A stretch of DNA of 64,000 nucleotides from Fluoribacter dumoffii NY 23 (GCF_000236165.1 NZ_CM001373.1:3440325-3504324), one strand, 5' to 3'. Positions 9,192-18,961 are shown, counted from the stretch's first letter. Numbers and translations are program-made. Notes: generated from the sequence alone by a model not told the origin.

Positions 9192-9224
9192 AAATTCACA
9201 ATTCAAGGCCTGACCCCATTAATG
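9192..9224 (+). repeat. Left-hand inverted repeat of the RAYT element
   Basis: Bases 9192-9216 pair exactly with 8239-8263 in inverted orientation. Bases 9200-9224 match the distant single copy at 144-168 in direct orientation. A degenerate copy (17 of 21 positions) lies at 14736-14756. Confidence 0.7.
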
Positions 9225-9850
9225 CGTGTTGGCTTAAAACTACGTGTGTATTTACATCTACCTTTACCATCAGATACCTCTTGGCTTTAAACTCAAATTA
9301 AGAGATTTCTTACATGATTATGCGCCATTTTGAGTATAACTTATCAAAATTATTCGCTATGCTTAAATCAGTACGAGGAAGGACAGCGGATGTCTAAATA
9401 AGGATTATTTGAACGCATCAAGGACGATGCACTACCACATGGATGTGGTCTGCCTCCTCGGAACACAATTCACCATTGCCATCATAAGTCATCAGAATTT
9501 ATTGTGCTTTTTATCACATCTCAAGCCAACGAAACCACTAGATAAAACCCTCCATTAATTCAATTATTTTGGTATTAATTTGAACCATTGATTAATGGAT
9601 AAAGCGTTCCTGGTTTTCAAAAGGAAATCTGAGACCGAAAAAATGATATCCTCTGCCATTAAAATACTCTATATTGAATCTGATCATTTTTGTCGTTCAA
9701 TTGGATCAAACTCGATTAATCTCCAGGAGTTTTGTTTACTGCCTTTCCCTTTGCTCCCTACGAACAAAAACTATGGAGTTTTAGCACACCAAACATTTCG
9801 AGGAATAATATACTAGACTTATCTATATTAATCGATGAGCTAGGTTGGAG
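9225..9850. other. Intergenic stretch, no gene seen
   Basis: The longest frame (9595-9816, 73 codons) lacks a ribosome site, has odd composition and resembles no family, so I do not call it. The rest is AT-rich DNA with scattered stops in all frames. Confidence 0.5.
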
Positions 9851-10816
9851 ATGAAAAAAATTGCATTAGAAGAAGCTATTGTTGTTCCTGGACGCGACTT
9901 AATTTTAGAACACAAAAGCCATCCCGAGTTTAGTCAAAACTTAGTTCGTTTAAAAGATATACATAAGCTAAGAATTGATAGTATGGATGAAGCAGGGATT
10001 GATTTATCAGTACTTTCCGTAACAACTCCAGGGCTACAATCTTTAGCTCTAGCATCACAACTGGAATCTTGCGCCCAAAAGTGGAATGACTATTTAATAG
10101 ACTGTGTCACTCAATCCCCAAATAGATTTCGCGCCTTTGCCTGTATACCTACTTACGCCCCAGAGCTTGCAATCAATGAGCTTGAACGCCTTAAAGGTGT
10201 TCAAGAAATCGTTGGCTGCCTCATTAATGGATATGATAGTAGTGGCTATACTTCTGCAAAATACCTAGATGACAATGCTTATGACGAGTTTTGGGGCTAC
10301 ATTAATGATAACAACATCCCAGTTTATATTCACCCCAGAGGGATTCCAGAGGGAAGAGTAGCTACTTATTCACCATATCAAGCATTACATGGTTCAACAT
10401 GGGGATTTCATATTGAAACGGCCGAACACGTTTTGCGCTTAATGCTCTCAGGGCTTTTTGATAGGTATCAAAATCTTAAAATCATCATTGGACACATGGG
10501 AGAAATGTTAGCATTTTGGGCTTGGCGACTCGATCATCGACTAGAAGAAGAAGGTTGGCTTGAAAAATTGCAATGTAATAAAACAATTACAGAGTACCTA
10601 AATTCTAATATATTCTTAACAACAAGTGGTTTTTTTGATACTCCTTCTTTGATGCATGCAATTGCTACAGTTAGCGTAGATAGAATCATGTTCTCAGTTG
10701 ACTATCCTTATGAAGATAACTTGAAGGCAAGCCAATGGTTAGATTCACTACAATTGGATGATGAAGATAAAAAGAAAATTAGTTACTTAAATGCCGCTAA
10801 ATTACTAAATATATGA
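9851..10816 (+). CDS. Amidohydrolase-2 family decarboxylase-like protein
   Basis: The protein belongs to the ACMSD/dihydroxybenzoate decarboxylase branch of the amidohydrolase superfamily. The N-terminus KKIALEEA carries the Glu that replaces the HxH motif in this group. HMGE near residue 210 gives a metal His, and the late motif FSVDYPYED supplies the conserved Asp. At 321 residues it has normal length. Related enzymes decarboxylate aromatic acids such as 2,3- or 2,6-dihydroxybenzoate, but the substrate here is unknown. ATG 9851 is preferred over TTG 9845, with AGG six bases upstream. It stands alone. Confidence 0.82.
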   Translation: MKKIALEEAIVVPGRDLILEHKSHPEFSQNLVRLKDIHKLRIDSMDEAGIDLSVLSVTTPGLQSLALASQLESCAQKWNDYLIDCVTQSPNRFRAFACIPTYAPELAINELERLKGVQEIVGCLINGYDSSGYTSAKYLDDNAYDEFWGYINDNNIPVYIHPRGIPEGRVATYSPYQALHGSTWGFHIETAEHVLRLMLSGLFDRYQNLKIIIGHMGEMLAFWAWRLDHRLEEEGWLEKLQCNKTITEYLNSNIFLTTSGFFDTPSLMHAIATVSVDRIMFSVDYPYEDNLKASQWLDSLQLDDEDKKKISYLNAAKLLNI

Positions 10817-11251
10817 ATTTCATGAGTCCTTTGATATGCGACAACTATAAACCTTATTGCGGAGGCGGCATATCGATATCATGGGGTTTTGGGACATTAT
10901 CCAGGCTTCAATTCTAATATTTGATAAGAATATTTGCTTACCAAAGAATCAATTCATTTCTGAAGAAGCATTTCATTGATTCCAATGGTTAAATTCAAGT
11001 ATGTATTGGTGCTGAGTTATTTTTATATTATCCTTTTGTAATATTCTTCTCCAAAATATTTCCCTATCATTTTGTTTTTTACTTTGTGCATATTCAACAA
11101 CACTAAATGAAAGGTTGGGATTACCACTCAGAGGACTCATTAAGATGGGAGTCTAGCCCAGAATAACCAAAAAGTATTTTTTATGGAATAAGTTATTAAA
11201 ACAACTCTTTGAAATCAAAAATAGATAATTTAATAAAATCAAGTGGTTAAA
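10817..11251. other. Intergenic stretch before the first att-like site
   Basis: AT-rich DNA with no frame that I would call a gene. It probably marks the last core sequence before the first integrated element. Confidence 0.4.
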
Positions 11252-11277
11252 TGGTAGTGGCAGGAATCGAACCCGCT
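11252..11277 (-). other. att-like core 1: tRNA/tmRNA 3'-end fragment
   Basis: Read on the minus strand this gives a T-arm with loop TTCGATT and stem GCGGG/CCTGC, followed by an acceptor end. No D-arm or anticodon arm follows upstream, so it is a gene fragment, not a tRNA. Two copies of AATAAACCC with an 11-bp period lie at 11400-11408 and 11411-11419, 123 bp inside. The layout matches the sites at 24479 and 38766. Confidence 0.6.
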
Positions 11278-11399
11278 ATCAGATGTTTTTGATAGACCTA
11301 GCAAAACAATGATAGACGATGAAATACTATATAAATCCAGGCCCAAAATAGATAGGAAGTTGCCATTCTGTTGTCTTTTGTTGCCCTTAATTGTCAGCA

Positions 11400-11419
11400 A
11401 ATAAACCCACAATAAACCC
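11400..11419. repeat. Paired direct repeat, 11-bp period (possible integrase arm sites)
   Basis: AATAAACCC occurs at 11400-11408 and again at 11411-11419. Position relative to the tRNA-like fragment and period match the GTGCCG pairs at 24633 and 38901, though the sequence differs, suggesting an element with a different integrase. The stretch from here to 11743 has no gene. Confidence 0.45.
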
Positions 11420-11743
11420 TTTGATATTTAAACTTAAGGTGATGTTTTAGACTTCCCTACTTCTTTTTCACGATTACCAGATTTAATTGAGAATAATCGG
11501 ATGAGATCTGAGAATCAAAGTTTTCAGACTTTTAATGATTATTTACTGAGCGAATTCTTTTAGTTTCATCGCTCATTAGATAAATCTGCAGGTGGACTGT
11601 AAAACAAGTGAAGTAAAGTTTCCGATTTTCATCCTGGATGGTTTCAACCATTTGAACTTTTATACAATTTATATTACAAATAATACAGGTACTTGCTCTC
11701 GCTCTTGCAAATATTCTTCATTAGCCATTCCTAAGGACTAGAA

Positions 11744-12946
11744 ATGCGAAACAAAATTCAAATCTTTGCTTTGTTCATCGCCATGATATTTTTTTCTACT
11801 GTCTCCGCAGAAAATTACAGAGTGACCGCAACAAAAGATACCGTGACGTTAGGTCTTTATACATTGGATAAGCAACCTGTAATCAAAGTTCATTCTGGAG
11901 ATTCTGTTTCTTTGGAAACCTGGAATAGCTGCTTGCATGAGATGGTTTTTAATAAAACAACTCCGGCTGAAGTTGCCAATTTCTATACCAAATATGATAT
12001 TCAAAATAGACGTGGGATGCACAGCTTGACCGGTCCTGTTTATATTGAAGAAGCCGAACCTGGAGATGTGTTAGAGATTAGGATATTAGACATCAAATTA
12101 AATGATTTTGGTTATAACTTTTTAAGTCCTACCGCGGGAATTTTATCTGAATTTACCCAACCAAGGATTATGTATTTTAAATATAATAAAGAAAAAACCG
12201 CCACCGAATTCACAAAGGGATTATGCTTACAATTAAAACCATTTCCTGGGGTTGTTGCGGTAGCTCCTCCTCAAGATTGGCCCGATGGTTGGCCAGTAAA
12301 TTTAGCCAAGCATATGGGTCAACCCGTTCCAGGACAATTTAATTCAGTTCCCCCAGGTCCTTTTGGAGGTAACCTAGATGAGCCAAGCTTACAGGTAGGC
12401 TCTATCCTGTATTTACCGGTTTTTCAAAAAGGGGCTCTTGTTTGGACTGGTGATTCGCATGCAATGCAAAGTAATGGTGAAATTGACGTTACAGCGCTTG
12501 AAACCTCCTATGAGGGAATTACTCTGCAATTTATAGTAAGAAAAGATTTAAAGGCGGAGGGAGTAACTGATAAATCAAAACGCAACGGCAACAGTTTATT
12601 CACTTGGCCCATTGTCGAAAATGCGGATGAATGGATTGTTATAGGATTGAATGAAGATCTCTTCGAAGCCATGCAACTTGCCTCGAGAAATGCGATTGAA
12701 TTTTTAGTGCGCACTCAAGGATTCTCACCGCAAGAAAGTTATCAATTTTTAAGTATGGTAGGTAATTTCGATATACCTGAAGCAGTCAATGTTATCAAAA
12801 GTGTAGCGGTACATATTCCTAAAGCATCCTTCAAAAATTTAGGCAAGATGAAGACGCTCTCTTCTGAGGGTACGTTCCCTTTAACCTCGCCCAAGAGTGA
12901 TGGAAGTGCCAGTTGCACGACTCAAGAAGGCAAAATTATTCAATAA
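11744..12946 (+). CDS. Exported acetamidase/formamidase-family protein
   Basis: The FmdA/AmdA family hydrolyses short amides to ammonia and the acid. The sequence shows the family fold, with LTGPVYIEEAEPGDVLEI near residue 110, GGNLDEPSL near 210, and GALVWTGDSHAMQSNGEI near 240, including the conserved GD-HA-Q-GE motif. Unusually for the family it has an N-terminal signal peptide (IFALFIAMIFFSTVSA), so it should be periplasmic. AAGGA lies eight bases before the start. The gene leads a three-gene set of exported proteins ending in an OprB porin. Confidence 0.85.
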   Translation: MRNKIQIFALFIAMIFFSTVSAENYRVTATKDTVTLGLYTLDKQPVIKVHSGDSVSLETWNSCLHEMVFNKTTPAEVANFYTKYDIQNRRGMHSLTGPVYIEEAEPGDVLEIRILDIKLNDFGYNFLSPTAGILSEFTQPRIMYFKYNKEKTATEFTKGLCLQLKPFPGVVAVAPPQDWPDGWPVNLAKHMGQPVPGQFNSVPPGPFGGNLDEPSLQVGSILYLPVFQKGALVWTGDSHAMQSNGEIDVTALETSYEGITLQFIVRKDLKAEGVTDKSKRNGNSLFTWPIVENADEWIVIGLNEDLFEAMQLASRNAIEFLVRTQGFSPQESYQFLSMVGNFDIPEAVNVIKSVAVHIPKASFKNLGKMKTLSSEGTFPLTSPKSDGSASCTTQEGKIIQ

Positions 12947-12961
12947 CCATTAGGTGACATA

Positions 12962-13360
12962 ATGAAAAAAATCTTCTTTTTTTTATACTTAAGCCTTATG
13001 ACTTCGCTTGTCTTTGCCAATAGCATTGTGCTTGATAATAAAACCAATTATCCGAAAGAAAAGTTAGGAAAAATTGCTGTACAATGGTCAGTTTCAGCTA
13101 AAGCAATACAAGAAGCCAATAAGAACATTCTTAATGGCACTACACTGCATTCTAGCTCCTTAACGATGCTTCGGCAGAATGACAAAATTTATCTCAAATC
13201 ACCGAAGAATGCCCGATACTTTAGAATTATTGTATGGTTAAATGATAAACAACAACCAGACTTGCTTACGAATTGGGTAGATATTATTCCCGATAAAACC
13301 TATGTTGTGAATCAAAATCAATTGGTACCCCGTGCACTGATGGTAGGAGCAGGTTGCTAG
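12962..13360 (+). CDS. Small exported protein of unknown function
   Basis: A signal peptide (FFFLYLSLMTSLVFA) precedes about 112 mature residues with no recognisable domain. A weak LysM-like pattern (SAKAIQEANKN, later LRQNDKIYL) can be seen but is not convincing. It starts 15 bases after the formamidase-like gene, so it is very likely in the same transcript and may work with it in the periplasm. Confidence 0.65.
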   Translation: MKKIFFFLYLSLMTSLVFANSIVLDNKTNYPKEKLGKIAVQWSVSAKAIQEANKNILNGTTLHSSSLTMLRQNDKIYLKSPKNARYFRIIVWLNDKQQPDLLTNWVDIIPDKTYVVNQNQLVPRALMVGAGC

Positions 13361-13435
13361 ACGGTTTGATTAGGAACAGTTTACTGCGGCGGATTGATTT
13401 CCTTGCATGTACAATAGTCTCGGAATAAAACGATA

Positions 13436-14728
13436 ATGATACATCGCATCTTTTTTTTTATTTTTCTTGCAATAATGCATAGGGTTTATGCCGAGACAAC
13501 CAAACCTGATCCTAAAAAACCAAAAACAACGAGCATTAGCTCCAACCCCGCAGCGGTTAATGTTCCAACAGGTACAGGAACAATCCAACGCGCTATAGAA
13601 AAAAAATTGGGTATTGAAAATAATCATGGAATTATGATCCAAGGAGCCTGGATCGGCGATACCAACGATTTATTTTCTGGAGGGATCCCTAATGCCGAAC
13701 ATTATACATCAAACAGTGTCTTGCTGGTTGATTTGACCATCGACATGGAGCGACTTAACGGATGGAGAGGCGGTTTATTTAGCGCCCAATTTTTACAAGA
13801 AAACGCGCAAAATACCAATGCACAAGCAGGACTTTTTCAAGGATATAACTCGTTGCCTGATGTTTCCCCATTTAACCGTTCAGAGCTATATGCCCTTTGG
13901 TATCGACAATCACTATTTGATGACAAACTGTTTGTCCGCATTGGAAAAACAATTACTACACTTGATTTTAATAACGTCATTAAACCAGTTCCTCTAAGCG
14001 CCGGTGAGCCTAATATCCCAGCTGTAACCAGTTTGATTTACACTCCTATTTTTATCAATCCAGCTGTGGATGGAGTTATGCCAGGTTATACGAATTCCGC
14101 TTATGGACTCACCTTGAATTTTACCCCAGTAAAGCAATGGTATCTTGCATATGGCATTTATGATGGCAATTTGGCGAGCGGTAAACAAACTGGTTTAAGC
14201 GGTCCAACATTTAACGGCCGTAATTTTCAAGTTGCTGAAACAGGAGGCGCATGGGTTTTAAGAAAAAAACCGGGAACTGCTGGAATCGGTGTATGGCATC
14301 AAAAAGGGCTTATTCGACAGCTAAATTTTAAGGAAATGGAAGCTACTGGTGCTTATTTATTCGGATCACAACGTTTATGGTATCGACATCCTGGATTGGA
14401 TATAAGTGGAATTTCAGCTTTTTACCAATTAAGTATCAATAATTCCAGTGTATTACCCATGAACAAATCGATTGGGGCAGGTTTAACTGCATTTGGTTTA
14501 ATCGCCAATCGAGAAAGTGACTCCCTAGGTATGGGGTTTTCACTCTCCTGGTTGAATCAACACCGCACAGATAGGCCAAGCGAATTAATGTACCAAATTT
14601 ACTATCAGGCACAAATAATACCTAATATTTATTTGGAACCTGCTCTTTCCTATATCCCAACCCCTGGACAAAGTTCAAGTTTACCACCTGCATTTGCGGG
14701 CACAATAAGAGCAATTATCTTGGCTTAA
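13436..14728 (+). CDS. OprB-family carbohydrate-selective porin
   Basis: A signal peptide (FFFIFLAIMHRVYA) is followed by a low-complexity Pro/Lys/Thr linker and an outer-membrane barrel of about 370 residues. OprB features include WRGGLFSAQFLQ, the LYALWYRQSLFDDKLFVRIGK block, and repeated aromatic-ended strands (YLAYGIYDGNLASG, GIGVWHQKG). At 430 residues it is close to the usual OprB length. It ends the operon begun by the formamidase-like gene, so it probably admits the small substrate used there. The Ala end does not follow the common terminal Phe rule. Confidence 0.82.
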   Translation: MIHRIFFFIFLAIMHRVYAETTKPDPKKPKTTSISSNPAAVNVPTGTGTIQRAIEKKLGIENNHGIMIQGAWIGDTNDLFSGGIPNAEHYTSNSVLLVDLTIDMERLNGWRGGLFSAQFLQENAQNTNAQAGLFQGYNSLPDVSPFNRSELYALWYRQSLFDDKLFVRIGKTITTLDFNNVIKPVPLSAGEPNIPAVTSLIYTPIFINPAVDGVMPGYTNSAYGLTLNFTPVKQWYLAYGIYDGNLASGKQTGLSGPTFNGRNFQVAETGGAWVLRKKPGTAGIGVWHQKGLIRQLNFKEMEATGAYLFGSQRLWYRHPGLDISGISAFYQLSINNSSVLPMNKSIGAGLTAFGLIANRESDSLGMGFSLSWLNQHRTDRPSELMYQIYYQAQIIPNIYLEPALSYIPTPGQSSSLPPAFAGTIRAIILA

Positions 14729-14735
14729 ATGGAAC

Positions 14736-14756
14736 AAGCCTGACTGAATTAATGCG
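14736..14756 (+). repeat. Degenerate copy of the REP-like repeat
   Basis: Seventeen of 21 bases match 9206-9226 beside the RAYT gene. The mismatches are clustered in the centre. It lies eight bases after the porin stop codon. It could be a decayed REP copy or chance. Confidence 0.3.
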
Positions 14757-14774
14757 CTTCAATCGTAACCAAGC

Positions 14775-15075
14775 TCACTGGACTACACTTGTTTTAAAAA
14801 CGCGTTGATCTTCTTCATCGGGTGCTTTGTGTTCTTCTGTAGGTAATGTCTTTTCTGCAACCTCCTGTTCTCTTCCCTTTTGTAATCCGTCTCTAAACTC
14901 GCTAAATGTTCGCATTTTTGCTTTTTCACCATCTATAAAATCCATTAATTTTTTGCCTTCTTTTGTCGGGCGAATTTCCGCAATAGTAGGTTCACTGCCG
15001 TATAGGCAGCTTGGAGAGCTAGATTCTACTTCAAATATTTGATTTATCTTTTCATTTAAGAACTTAGTTGCTATT
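14775..15075 (-). pseudogene. C-terminal fragment of an unknown protein
   Basis: The minus strand is open for about 95 codons ending at 14775 but has no start codon near its left end. The reading begins LNEKINQIFEVESSS. Its last 35 residues are very rich in Glu and Lys (EEHKAPDEEDQRVFKT), like the tail of a Dot/Icm effector. It looks like the 3' end of a gene whose 5' part was lost. An internal ATG would give 56 residues. Confidence 0.4.
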
Positions 15076-15442
15076 TAAAAGGTGGGCAAATTACTCAACT
15101 AATAGGATCCTATGAAAAAAATATACCTACAATAGTCTTATTCGGTGGTGCAGGGAAAAACTAAAAGTTTTCCATAATGAGGAACCAAACTTTGAAGAGA
15201 TAATCAAGTTTTCAAAGGAATCTGTTTATTATTCCCAACATTATCATTAGAACTCTTCATCACTAATCGCCTCATATTAATTAAATTTTGGCAATCTTCA
15301 TTGAAAATAAAGCAATACTCATTTCAAGTATGGACCGTTATAGAATGGTTTGATTTTGGGTTATTTATTTTTAAGAGACCAAATTATGGGTGGGAAATCT
15401 GGTCTAATATATAGTTAGATTTGATAATTTTAGGGCCTAATT
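15076..15442. other. Intergenic stretch, nothing recognised
   Basis: AT-rich DNA without open frames of note. The promoter of the following gene presumably lies at its right end, but I see no clear -35/-10 pair. Confidence 0.4.
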
Positions 15443-16147
15443 ATGAAAAGAAGATTAGAGCTATCAATATTTAAATCCGGATCTAATGAATCGGAGCAGC
15501 AAAAAAAAATTATGATTGTAGAATTATATTCTTTTTTTGATGAGAAGGATAATGAAGATTATTCCCATGAAATAATTGGCAATTTAGATATTGGAATTCA
15601 CTTGAGAAATTTATATGGTCAGACTGAGCATCTTATTTATTCATTGGATAAAGATATGGTCAAAGATATTAAAGATGAGCTGAATAAGAGAAGAATTAGT
15701 GCTAACCCTATCAACCTAACAGAAACACCAGAGCTAGAGATGTTCCAATCGTTGCTCAATGGCGTCGATACCTTAATTATTATTGCGCAAGGGAATCTCG
15801 ATGAGCAAAAAATAGCTGATTTAGATGCAGAATCCTTCATTGAGCTTTTACGAGAGGATTTTGAAATGGGTGATCGGAATCTTAATTGTTTGGAATTATT
15901 TTGTTGTAAAATGGCTAATGCCCACGATCTTAGAGAATCCTTAAAAAGCGGCTTATATAGTTGTGTGAAAAATATAATTAGTTATCCTACTCTTCTTGCT
16001 GCCAATGAAAAAGGTAGAGTATTTATAGAAGAAGCTGATGAAAATAGTGATGAAACCGATCGATTTTATTCCGAAGATAAAAAACAAGACTTTCAACAAA
16101 TTGATCAGGTTATTTGTCCGGAAAAAAAATCAGAGAATAAGGTTTAA
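15443..16147 (+). CDS. Unknown acidic protein
   Basis: The 234-residue soluble protein has a central alpha/beta pattern (DTLIIIAQGNLDEQKI, then LNCLELFCCKMANAHDL) reminiscent of a Rossmann-like or caspase-like core, with a Cys pair at about residue 153. No catalytic pair can be named with confidence. The C-terminal 45 residues are highly charged (EEADENSDETD, KKSENK). AGGG lies seven bases before ATG, and a clear terminator follows at 16226. A Dot/Icm role is possible but unproved. Confidence 0.65.
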   Translation: MKRRLELSIFKSGSNESEQQKKIMIVELYSFFDEKDNEDYSHEIIGNLDIGIHLRNLYGQTEHLIYSLDKDMVKDIKDELNKRRISANPINLTETPELEMFQSLLNGVDTLIIIAQGNLDEQKIADLDAESFIELLREDFEMGDRNLNCLELFCCKMANAHDLRESLKSGLYSCVKNIISYPTLLAANEKGRVFIEEADENSDETDRFYSEDKKQDFQQIDQVICPEKKSENKV

Positions 16148-16225
16148 GAAGTGTCATTTAATGTTTCAGTAGGGGGAACAAATTTATAATTGAATTCAGG
16201 AGAAAAAATCTGGCGGTAATACCAG

Positions 16226-16255
16226 GTCTGATTATCACAGTAATCAGACTTTTTG
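16226..16255 (+). terminator. Rho-independent terminator
   Basis: GTCTGATTA and TAATCAGAC make a 9-bp stem around a TCACAG loop, followed by TTTTTG. It lies 79 bases after the stop codon of the unknown acidic protein. The remaining bases to 16518 hold no convincing gene. Confidence 0.75.
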
Positions 16256-16518
16256 TAAGTTAATTCACCCACCATCAACTATCCTAGTTTTTCCTTCGCT
16301 AACCCCCTATCACCATTTTTGTATTTAAAATGATTAAATCAATTAAACGAAAATTTTTTCAAAAATTATATCCAAAGCTTAGGGCTTATAGTCGGAAAAG
16401 TATATGTAATGAATAAATTATAATTTTATAAAATTAAGGAAATCCTAGAAATAGCAAGCAATTTTGCAATTAAATCATATTTAGTCATAATTATAATATA
16501 AATAAATTAAGGAATAAT

Positions 16519-17700
16519 ATGAAGTGTCCGGAATGTCATTATACAAGGAAAAACAATGAAACAGTTCCGGAATGGCAATGTCCAAATTGCGGTATAGCAT
16601 ACAATAAACACCCAAACTACACTCAAACAAGCCACAAAATTAAATTACTATATAAAAAAATTCCAAAAGATTATCAAATAAAAGCCAATACTATATATGT
16701 TTATTTGATTAAATATCGTTTTGATGTTGAACATATTCAATTTGCTTTTAAAGAAAAAGAAGATTCCATAGTTCGATTAGGGCTACCTCAAGAGCTTGCT
16801 AATTATGCACCAGAAATTTTTCAAATATTGAGTGGCTCTAATCAAAAACTAAAAAAACATCATAAACAAGCAATTATTAATTCTATATTAAAAGAAAATC
16901 TTCAAAAAAATTTATCCCAAAAGAAAGATACTGAAAAATTGACTGAAGAGTCAAATACATCTCAAAACCCAGAAGAAAGAAAGTTGTCAAATTTAATTTT
17001 AGATACAATAGCAATAATTATGGCAATTATTGGTATTCTGCTGCTGATTTTTATTGAAATGGATTACTACATTTTTAAACCTGAAATATTTATTGAAAAA
17101 ACAAATAAAAACACTGTGAGAAATTCAATATCTTCTGAAAACTATACAAACAAAACTATAAATAACTCTCCAATTAATTTTTATACATTAACATCAACTC
17201 CAAATCAGAATCAAAATCAAAATTTATCTTTTGACTCTGAAGGAGTCGAGGGTCTTTCAATATTACTTGGAGAGAACGGCTATAAACAAAATATCAATGA
17301 AGGAATAAAATTACTTACTAAGTCTGCTGAAAAAGGAAATAGGAGGTCACAATATAATTTAGGAGTAGCCTATTATTCAGGCTATGTTAATTATATTGAT
17401 GAGAAAAAAGCTCTCTTTTGGTTTACTAAAGCAGCTGAAAATGGGGAGGAAAAAGCACAATATAATTTAGGAATTATGTATCTTCGCGGAGAGGGAACGG
17501 CTAAGAACAAAAACAAAGCATTATATTGGTTTAAAAAATCAGCCGAACAGGGTTTTGAACCAGCCATTAACTTTTTATCAAGTAGTTATGAATTAAATAA
17601 TATGCCGGTACCAGTATATAAAGAAATTCCATCAAACAAATTTATTTACAAAAAAAAAGAGAAAAATGGGACAACCTTGTTTACTGATAATCCTGATTAG
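16519..17700 (+). CDS. Membrane protein with zinc ribbon, Sel1 repeats and a DUF4124-like tail
   Basis: The N-terminus has a CPEC...CPNC zinc ribbon (residues 3-25). A single membrane helix follows near 160-180 (IAIIMAIIGILLLIFI). Three Sel1-type TPR repeats span about 240-350; two carry the clear forms SQYNLGVAYYSG and AQYNLGIMYLRGEG. The last residues (KKKEKNGTTLFTDNPD) resemble the DUF4124 N-terminal motif. The topology puts the ribbon in the cytoplasm and the Sel1 repeats outside. Sel1 proteins usually bind partner proteins. AAGGA stands before the start. Confidence 0.72.
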   Translation: MKCPECHYTRKNNETVPEWQCPNCGIAYNKHPNYTQTSHKIKLLYKKIPKDYQIKANTIYVYLIKYRFDVEHIQFAFKEKEDSIVRLGLPQELANYAPEIFQILSGSNQKLKKHHKQAIINSILKENLQKNLSQKKDTEKLTEESNTSQNPEERKLSNLILDTIAIIMAIIGILLLIFIEMDYYIFKPEIFIEKTNKNTVRNSISSENYTNKTINNSPINFYTLTSTPNQNQNQNLSFDSEGVEGLSILLGENGYKQNINEGIKLLTKSAEKGNRRSQYNLGVAYYSGYVNYIDEKKALFWFTKAAENGEEKAQYNLGIMYLRGEGTAKNKNKALYWFKKSAEQGFEPAINFLSSSYELNNMPVPVYKEIPSNKFIYKKKEKNGTTLFTDNPD

Positions 17701-17791
17701 GTACGTATATCGGCTAACTCGAATTGGCGAGTTGAATACGCTGTTGAAGTTGTAACTTTAAAAGTATTTATAGTATTCAATGATATCTCTT

Positions 17792-18961
17792 TTATTTTTT
17801 AGTATTTTGTATATGTCTATCTAACGAGAGCAGGTAAGAAATACTACTTTCTCTTCTCAAAGCACGTTCTGCAAAATAATTATCTACCGCTGCTTTCAAA
17901 ACGTATCGACCTGATGCTCCAGCTAAAGCGGCAATTTGTATCCAAGAAATATCAGTGAATATATGTACCCCGCTAAATACAGCAGCCCTTTCTATGACTC
18001 CTTTAAATAGGCTACTTGTGAATCCTTCGTCAATGGTTTCAAGCCACTTTCTAAAATTTGTTACAGCTGGAGTGATTTCTGTTTTAATTAATTTATTGAT
18101 GGCATCTAAATAATTATCATGTGTAAGAAGGTTAGCTTGTTTTGTTTGAATAGAGGCAAGATACTCTAAGAATTCCTCTCTGGCATTTTCATATTTTTTT
18201 CTATATGCCACAACCTTTTAATATCCATGCTTTCTATGCTTTCATCCGATATTAACTCATCAAATATTGCAAAACCAAGATCAGCAATACTAATGGTGGT
18301 ATCTAATTTCTCTATGATTTTAGCAGCACGCCTATAGTGTGTATTTAAAAGATTGGCATAAGGATTTGCATCTGCTAATGGAATAAATCCGTTCCTTTCC
18401 CCCTCCATTAATGCAAAATTTAATTGTGCAGAACATAATGCTATTCGCTGTAATAAAAATGCATATATAGCTTCAGGATTTGTTATATCAAAAGGAGAAA
18501 AGCTTTTTTTAAAAACTCTGTAGCATTAGGACTAGCTAATGTTGAGGGGGCAATATTCTCAAAAAGCGTTATAAGTTTCTTTTTGGTCCTTCCAAAAGAA
18601 CCATAATCTCCTTCAGGAAAATGCCGATCCCTAAAGGTACTCGACTTTGATAGTCCGTCTCTATAACTTTTAATGAAGGAATAATCACTTAAATCTGATT
18701 CCACTTTTTCCAGCAAATCATTCGAAATTATTCCTACTTTAACACCATGAACATATATTGGTACTCCAGAGCGTCTTCTCGAAAGGATTTCTCAGTTGCC
18801 CTTAATGGTGATGGAGATCCAATTAAGCCAAAGTTACCAATAGTAAATGCAGGTCTATCCATAAAATGGATTTCATCAAAGAATAAAATACATTTTTTTA
18901 GTGTTGTATGTGATACCTGTGTATCAGGATAATATAGGACATTTACTTTATCGCGCATCAT
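17792..18961 (-). pseudogene. Unknown gene of about 390 codons broken by three frameshifts
   Basis: Four successive frames join into one protein. The first begins MMRDKVNVLYYPDTQVSH at 18961. A shift near 18740 links it to VKVGIISNDLLEKVESDL. A shift at the A-run near 18500 links to SFSPFDITNPEAIYAFLLQR, and one near 18200 links to AYRKKYENAREEFLEYL. The last section has a hydrophobic patch (IQIAALAGASGRYVLKAAV). The N-terminal LYYP block is seen in unknown bacterial proteins of conflict islands. The original function is unknown, and as it stands no full product can be made. Confidence 0.7.

Noticed and set aside
9595-9816. A 73-codon open frame before the amidohydrolase
   Set aside because: No ribosome site, unconvincing composition and no family resemblance.
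14827-15042. A 71-codon open frame on the plus strand
   Set aside because: It is antisense to the more protein-like startless frame at 14775-15075 and has no ribosome site.
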